Shown here in pieces: positions 14,072 to 17,627 of a stretch of 17,627 bases of DNA (position 1 is the first letter of the stretch; each line of letters begins with the position of its first letter). A program made the translations under genes and the position numbers. The DNA comes from an uncultured Bacteroidota bacterium. GTDB lineage: Bacteria > Bacteroidota > Bacteroidia > Chitinophagales > Chitinophagaceae. The stretch covers positions 1-17,627 of the forward strand of contig CAJATB010000247.1 in the NCBI GenBank assembly GCA_903944755.1. The letters are read 5' to 3'. The notes under the pieces are model-generated. The model saw only the letters and a program-made list of their open reading frames with translations. It was not told where the DNA came from and searched no databases.

Positions 14072-14998
14072 ATGCAAGAATTACCAGTTATTTCGGCCAA
14101 TCCCCCAGAACATATTAAAAAGCCAAATTGGTTAAGGGTTAAATTGCCAATTGGGGAAAGCTATAAACATGTGCGTGGATTAGTTGATACGCATAAACTT
14201 CATACAATTTGTGAGAGTGGAAATTGTCCTAATATGGGGGAATGTTGGGGCGAAGGCACGGCAACGTTTATGATTTTAGGGAATATATGTACAAGGAGTT
14301 GTCAGTTCTGCGCAGTTGCCACAGGAAGGCCTAAGCCAGTTGAATGGGACGAGCCTCAACGAGTTGCTGAAGCAATTCACTTGATGAAAGTTAAACACGC
14401 TGTATTGACAAGTGTGGACCGTGATGAATTAGAAGACGGTGGTTCAATTATTTGGTACAATACTATTAAGGCCATTAAAGCTTTATCACCAGATACAACA
14501 ATAGAATCTTTAATTCCTGATTTTAGAGGAATAAAAGAACAAATACAAAGGCTTATTGATGCTGCTCCTGAAGTGATAAGTCACAATATGGAAACGGTAG
14601 AACGAAATACAAAACGTGTGCGCATACAAGCAAAATACCGAAGAAGTTTGGAAGTGCTAGAGACGTTGAAAAAAGGGGGAATGAGAACCAAAACAGGCTT
14701 AATGCTAGGAATAGGAGAAGAGAAACATGAGGTAATTCAAACCATGAAGGATTTAGTGTCTGTAGGTACAGATGTATTAACGTTGGGGCAATACTTACAA
14801 CCTACTAAAAAACATTTACCAGTTCAACGTTATGTTCATCCTGACGAATTTGCTGAACTACGTTCAATTGGTTACGAACTTGGATTCGATTATGTAGAAA
14901 GTGGACCATTGGTTCGTTCGTCCTACCATAGCGAGAAGCATGTCATTCAAGGTTGGGGTCGAAATAAATGGCTTGAAGAATTGGCATTAAATAAATAA
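14072..14998 (+). CDS. lipA: Lipoyl synthase (radical SAM)
   Basis: The 308-aa radical-SAM enzyme inserts two sulfurs into the octanoyl chain on E2/GcvH lipoyl domains. The auxiliary-cluster motif CESGNCPNMGEC gives Cys47, Cys52 and Cys58; the SAM-cluster motif CTRSCQFC gives Cys73, Cys77 and Cys80. The C-terminal RSSYHS, whose serine ligates the auxiliary cluster, is also present, so all cluster ligands are accounted for. I chose the ATG at 14072 (MQELPVISAN); a GTG at 14051 in the same frame is possible but overlaps the candidate promoter. It is a single gene with a terminator. The product supports the pyruvate dehydrogenase complex, whose E1 beta is encoded at 952. Confidence 0.95.
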   Translation: MQELPVISANPPEHIKKPNWLRVKLPIGESYKHVRGLVDTHKLHTICESGNCPNMGECWGEGTATFMILGNICTRSCQFCAVATGRPKPVEWDEPQRVAEAIHLMKVKHAVLTSVDRDELEDGGSIIWYNTIKAIKALSPDTTIESLIPDFRGIKEQIQRLIDAAPEVISHNMETVERNTKRVRIQAKYRRSLEVLETLKKGGMRTKTGLMLGIGEEKHEVIQTMKDLVSVGTDVLTLGQYLQPTKKHLPVQRYVHPDEFAELRSIGYELGFDYVESGPLVRSSYHSEKHVIQGWGRNKWLEELALNK

Positions 14999-15012
14999 TA
15001 TTAGTCGCATAA

Positions 15013-15043
15013 AAAAAGGAGTCTCTTACAGGGACTCCTTTTT
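15013..15043. terminator. Bidirectional terminator between lipA and the ROK kinase gene
   Basis: A 13-bp stem (15013-15025 with 15031-15043, one T-G pair) has the loop TTACA. A-run and T-run flanks allow termination of lipA from one side and of the transporter-kinase operon from the other. It lies 14 nt after lipA and 25 nt from the kinase stop. Confidence 0.85.
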
Positions 15044-15068
15044 ATTACAAGTTATTTTTTAATTACTA

Positions 15069-16022
15069 CTACATATCCCAAACAAGTGCTGATGCGCCTA
15101 ATATAGCAGCGTCAGATTCTTTTAAATGGCTAACGAGTATCTTTACTTTGTTTTGGAAAATCTGTATCACATTCGCTTCTAAATGCTCGCGGGTAGGCTT
15201 TAATAAAAAATCGCCCGACTTTGTTAAGCCTCCAAACAATATAATTGCTTCGGGACTTGAAAACATGACAAAATTGGCTAAAGCCCTGCCTAATATTTCA
15301 CCGGTGAAATCGAATACTTCTTTTGCAATTTCATCCCCTTTACTAGCCGCGTCAAAAACCACTTTTGAATTAAGCTGCTCGTACGGTACCCCCCTTAATA
15401 AACTAGGACGCTCCGAACTTGCTAATAGTTCAATAGCAGTGTTTGTAACTCCAGTAGCCGATGCGTAGCTTTCTAAGCATCCTTTCTTTCCGGTGCCAGG
15501 GTGCATTCGGCCCTCAGGTATAATAGTAGTATGCCCAAGCTCGCCAGCAAACCCATCGTGACCGTATATTAATTGTCCGTTCGCGACAATTCCGCTTCCT
15601 ACACCAGTTCCTAAGGTAATCATGATAAAATCTTTCATGCCTTGTGCAGCACCATACATCATTTCTCCCACTGCAGCAGCATTTGCGTCGTTGGTTAATT
15701 TTACGGGCAACCTAAATTTGTCTTGTAACATTTTAGCTAATGGGATAACTCCTTTCCAAGGCAGATTGGGAGCGTATTCTATATTACCCGTGTAAACATT
15801 TCCATTAGGTGCACCTACGCCAATTCCTTTTATACGGCCAAAGCCACCCACTTTGTCAATAAGTTCACTTAACTTTTCGTGAAGCTCATCAATAAATGTA
15901 TGTACCTGCTCGTGTTTTTTTGTAGAAATTTCACTAGAAAATAAAACATTTCCCACATTGTCTACAATTCCGAATTTAGTGCCTGTCCCACCAATATCTA
16001 CACCAACTACAAATGAGTCCAT
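15069..16022 (-). CDS. ROK family glucokinase
   Basis: The 317-aa sugar kinase phosphorylates glucose or a related hexose with ATP. Motifs are: phosphate loop DIGGTGTKFGIV (about residues 9-20), catalytic Asp112 in NDANAAAVGE, TLGTGVGSGI (137-146), and the sugar-binding GELGH with Glu161 and His164. The ROK zinc site is unusual: after His164 the canonical CxCGxxGC is replaced by PGTGKKGC, so only the last cysteine (Cys182) remains. Glu184 of the LESYAS sugar motif is kept. It sits 25 nt after the MFS sugar transporter gene in the same direction, so glucose uptake and phosphorylation are probably coupled. There is no N-terminal helix-turn-helix, so it is an enzyme rather than a NagC-type repressor. 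Confidence 0.9.
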   Translation of the reverse strand: MDSFVVGVDIGGTGTKFGIVDNVGNVLFSSEISTKKHEQVHTFIDELHEKLSELIDKVGGFGRIKGIGVGAPNGNVYTGNIEYAPNLPWKGVIPLAKMLQDKFRLPVKLTNDANAAAVGEMMYGAAQGMKDFIMITLGTGVGSGIVANGQLIYGHDGFAGELGHTTIIPEGRMHPGTGKKGCLESYASATGVTNTAIELLASSERPSLLRGVPYEQLNSKVVFDAASKGDEIAKEVFDFTGEILGRALANFVMFSSPEAIILFGGLTKSGDFLLKPTREHLEANVIQIFQNKVKILVSHLKESDAAILGASALVWDM

Positions 16023-16047
16023 TTTTATAATTTAAACAATTTAACAA

Positions 16048-17627
16048 TTAGTGTCCTCCGCCCGCTTCAACTTCTTCATAATTGATGCCTTGTTTTTTCA
16101 AGATGCCTTTTACAGCTATTGCAAAAAATAGTAAATAAGCAAAACATAATACTGCTACCCAGAATGAATTGTGAATACCGTATCCAGGCATGTCAATATG
16201 AGACGACTGTAAATAATCGGCAACTTTCCCTTGAATAGGAGGGATAATACCACCCCCTAAAATCATCATAATTAAAAAGGCAGAACCTTCGGTTGTATAT
16301 TTTCCTAAACCTGCAATAGACAAAGTAAAAATAGAAGGCCACATAATTGAACAGGCTAAACCGCCTGTTAAGAATGCATAAATTGCAATATTACCTGTTG
16401 TGAAAATACCTGTCAACATTGCCACTAAGCCAAGAATACTAAATACCATTAAGGTTTTAGCTGGTTTATTTTGACTAATGTAAAATGCAAATATTTGAAT
16501 GAATACACAAATAATATACCAATACAATGGAGTCATGTCATATTGCGCAATACTATTTAATCCTATTACTACTCCAAAAGCAACAATAGGAACTATGAAA
16601 GTCAATATTTTATTTGTCTTTGATTTGAATTCAAAAGCACTAATGGCACCAGTCCATCTTCCAATCATCATACTTCCCCAATACATCGAAATATAGGGAG
16701 CAATTTCAGAAGAAGGAATACCACCAAAATCGTCTTGTCTTAATAACTCGGCAAGGTTGGAACCAATAGTAACTTCCACCCCTACATAAATAAACAAAGC
16801 CAACATTCCCAATACCAATTGAGGATATTTCATTGCACCCCAGCCGTTCTCGTTTTTTTGAGCGGAGAAATTGGCAATTAATAAACCAGCAACAACTGTT
16901 GCTAATGCACCAAATAACCATTTTAAACGGTAGGTTTCTAAATTATGTTTTTCTATATCAGAAAGTATAGTTGCGTCAATTTTGTAACTATCGACAATGG
17001 GAACAAACATGGCAATCAACACACCTGTCATGATTAACAATAAATACAATGCTTTTTGAGCTGGCTCTACTTTTTCTTCAGATATTCCATCAGGTACTTT
17101 CTTTGAAAAATAAAACAATGCAGCAGCAGCTATAAAAAGCCCACCCACTGCAGTATATAAAGTAATTACCTTACTAAGGCTTAATGTTTTAATTTGATCA
17201 TCGGTGATTGCAGCAGCTGTTCCAAACAAGGCAAAAGCAACTACAATTGGCCCAATAGAAGTTCCGAATGAATTAATACCACCTCCTAAACTAACACGAC
17301 TAGTTCCTGTAGAAGGGTCTCCTAATGAAATTGCAAATGGTTGCGCGGCAGTTTGTTGAAGCGAAAAACCTAATGCAACAATAAACAAACCCACTAGCAT
17401 ACCTGCAAAAGTATTGCCATTAACAGCAATAATCATAGCGGCTGCACCAAGTGCTGAGAATAATAGTCCATAGACAATACTCTTCTTGTATCCCCATTTT
17501 CCTACAAGATCCTTGCCTCCAAATGCACCATAGGCGAATAAGCCTAATGCACCGATATAGTAGGCTAAATAAAATGCGAAGTCAATTAACTGGCTTTGGA
17601 ATTGGTCTAATCCAAAATAATTTTTAC
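16048..17627 (-). CDS. Sugar MFS transporter, FucP/GluP-like (5' end outside window)
   Basis: The frame stays open to the window edge, so at least 525 residues are encoded and the N-terminus is missing; the ATG at 17436 is internal. It is a polytopic major facilitator of the fucose/glucose-galactose:H+ symporter (FHS) group. Visible signs are the family stretch LGFSLQQTAAQPFAISLGDP (before the third part of the N-terminal bundle), GGGINSFGTSIGPI, a long hydrophilic-to-hydrophobic central region, and the C-terminal segment GGGIIPPIQGKVAD. The first residues in view (NYFGLDQFQSQLIDFAFYLAYY) correspond to the start of helices 1-2. It precedes the ROK glucokinase by 25 nt as an uptake and phosphorylation unit. 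Glucose or galactose is the likely substrate by family, but this is not proved by the sequence. Confidence 0.88.
   Translation of the reverse strand, partial: KNYFGLDQFQSQLIDFAFYLAYYIGALGLFAYGAFGGKDLVGKWGYKKSIVYGLLFSALGAAAMIIAVNGNTFAGMLVGLFIVALGFSLQQTAAQPFAISLGDPSTGTSRVSLGGGINSFGTSIGPIVVAFALFGTAAAITDDQIKTLSLSKVITLYTAVGGLFIAAAALFYFSKKVPDGISEEKVEPAQKALYLLLIMTGVLIAMFVPIVDSYKIDATILSDIEKHNLETYRLKWLFGALATVVAGLLIANFSAQKNENGWGAMKYPQLVLGMLALFIYVGVEVTIGSNLAELLRQDDFGGIPSSEIAPYISMYWGSMMIGRWTGAISAFEFKSKTNKILTFIVPIVAFGVVIGLNSIAQYDMTPLYWYIICVFIQIFAFYISQNKPAKTLMVFSILGLVAMLTGIFTTGNIAIYAFLTGGLACSIMWPSIFTLSIAGLGKYTTEGSAFLIMMILGGGIIPPIQGKVADYLQSSHIDMPGYGIHNSFWVAVLCFAYLLFFAIAVKGILKKQGINYEEVEAGGGH

Overview
The window is a low-GC, gene-dense chromosomal segment of a Bacteroidota bacterium, most likely of the Chitinophagaceae type (order Chitinophagales). 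This rests on the gene content (TonB-dependent receptor, long signal peptidase I, single-gene PDH E1 beta, UbiA/KdsC/Maf cluster, glucose/galactose-type MFS transporter with ROK kinase), on the lack of Shine-Dalgarno sequences, and on promoters resembling the Bacteroidota -7 box TAnnTTTG. The exact genus is not determined. I see no rRNA, tRNA, CRISPR array, prophage or intact insertion sequence.

Layout. 1-825: 3' part of a TonB-dependent receptor, closed by a terminator. 952-4071 (+): pyruvate dehydrogenase E1 beta, terminator, signal peptidase I, cytidine deaminase. 4106-5481 (-): overlapping pair of an O6-methylguanine-DNA methyltransferase and a SirB1/transglutaminase-like protein. 5689-6783 (+): membrane fatty-acid desaturase with a strong palindromic terminator. 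6838-7327: the only long gene-free stretch. It holds two large hairpin elements in opposite orientation plus the topA terminator. 7328-10696 (-): DNA topoisomerase I and an alpha/beta hydrolase. 10827-13510 (+): ferredoxin, IscX, KdsC, UbiA-family prenyltransferase and Maf, closely spaced and probably cotranscribed in part. 13576-13980 (-): OsmC-like protein. 14072-14998 (+): lipoyl synthase. 15069-17627 (-): sugar MFS transporter (5' end outside the window) followed by a ROK glucokinase.

Functional links. The transporter and ROK kinase form a sugar uptake and phosphorylation pair. LipA makes the lipoyl cofactor used by the E2 subunit of the pyruvate dehydrogenase complex, whose E1 beta is also here, and it needs Fe-S clusters, to which the ferredoxin and IscX relate. 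The genes are not adjacent, so this is a pathway link only. KdsC serves lipopolysaccharide Kdo synthesis. The desaturase and UbiA enzyme act on lipids in the membrane.

Most of the window is ordinary housekeeping sequence. The part that stands out is 6856-7241: two copies of a structured element whose stems differ in sequence but keep pairing (covariation). Their 25-nt apical loops share their two ends, and internal-loop motifs are also shared. This looks like a selected folded RNA or DNA element, and I do not recognise it as a named family.
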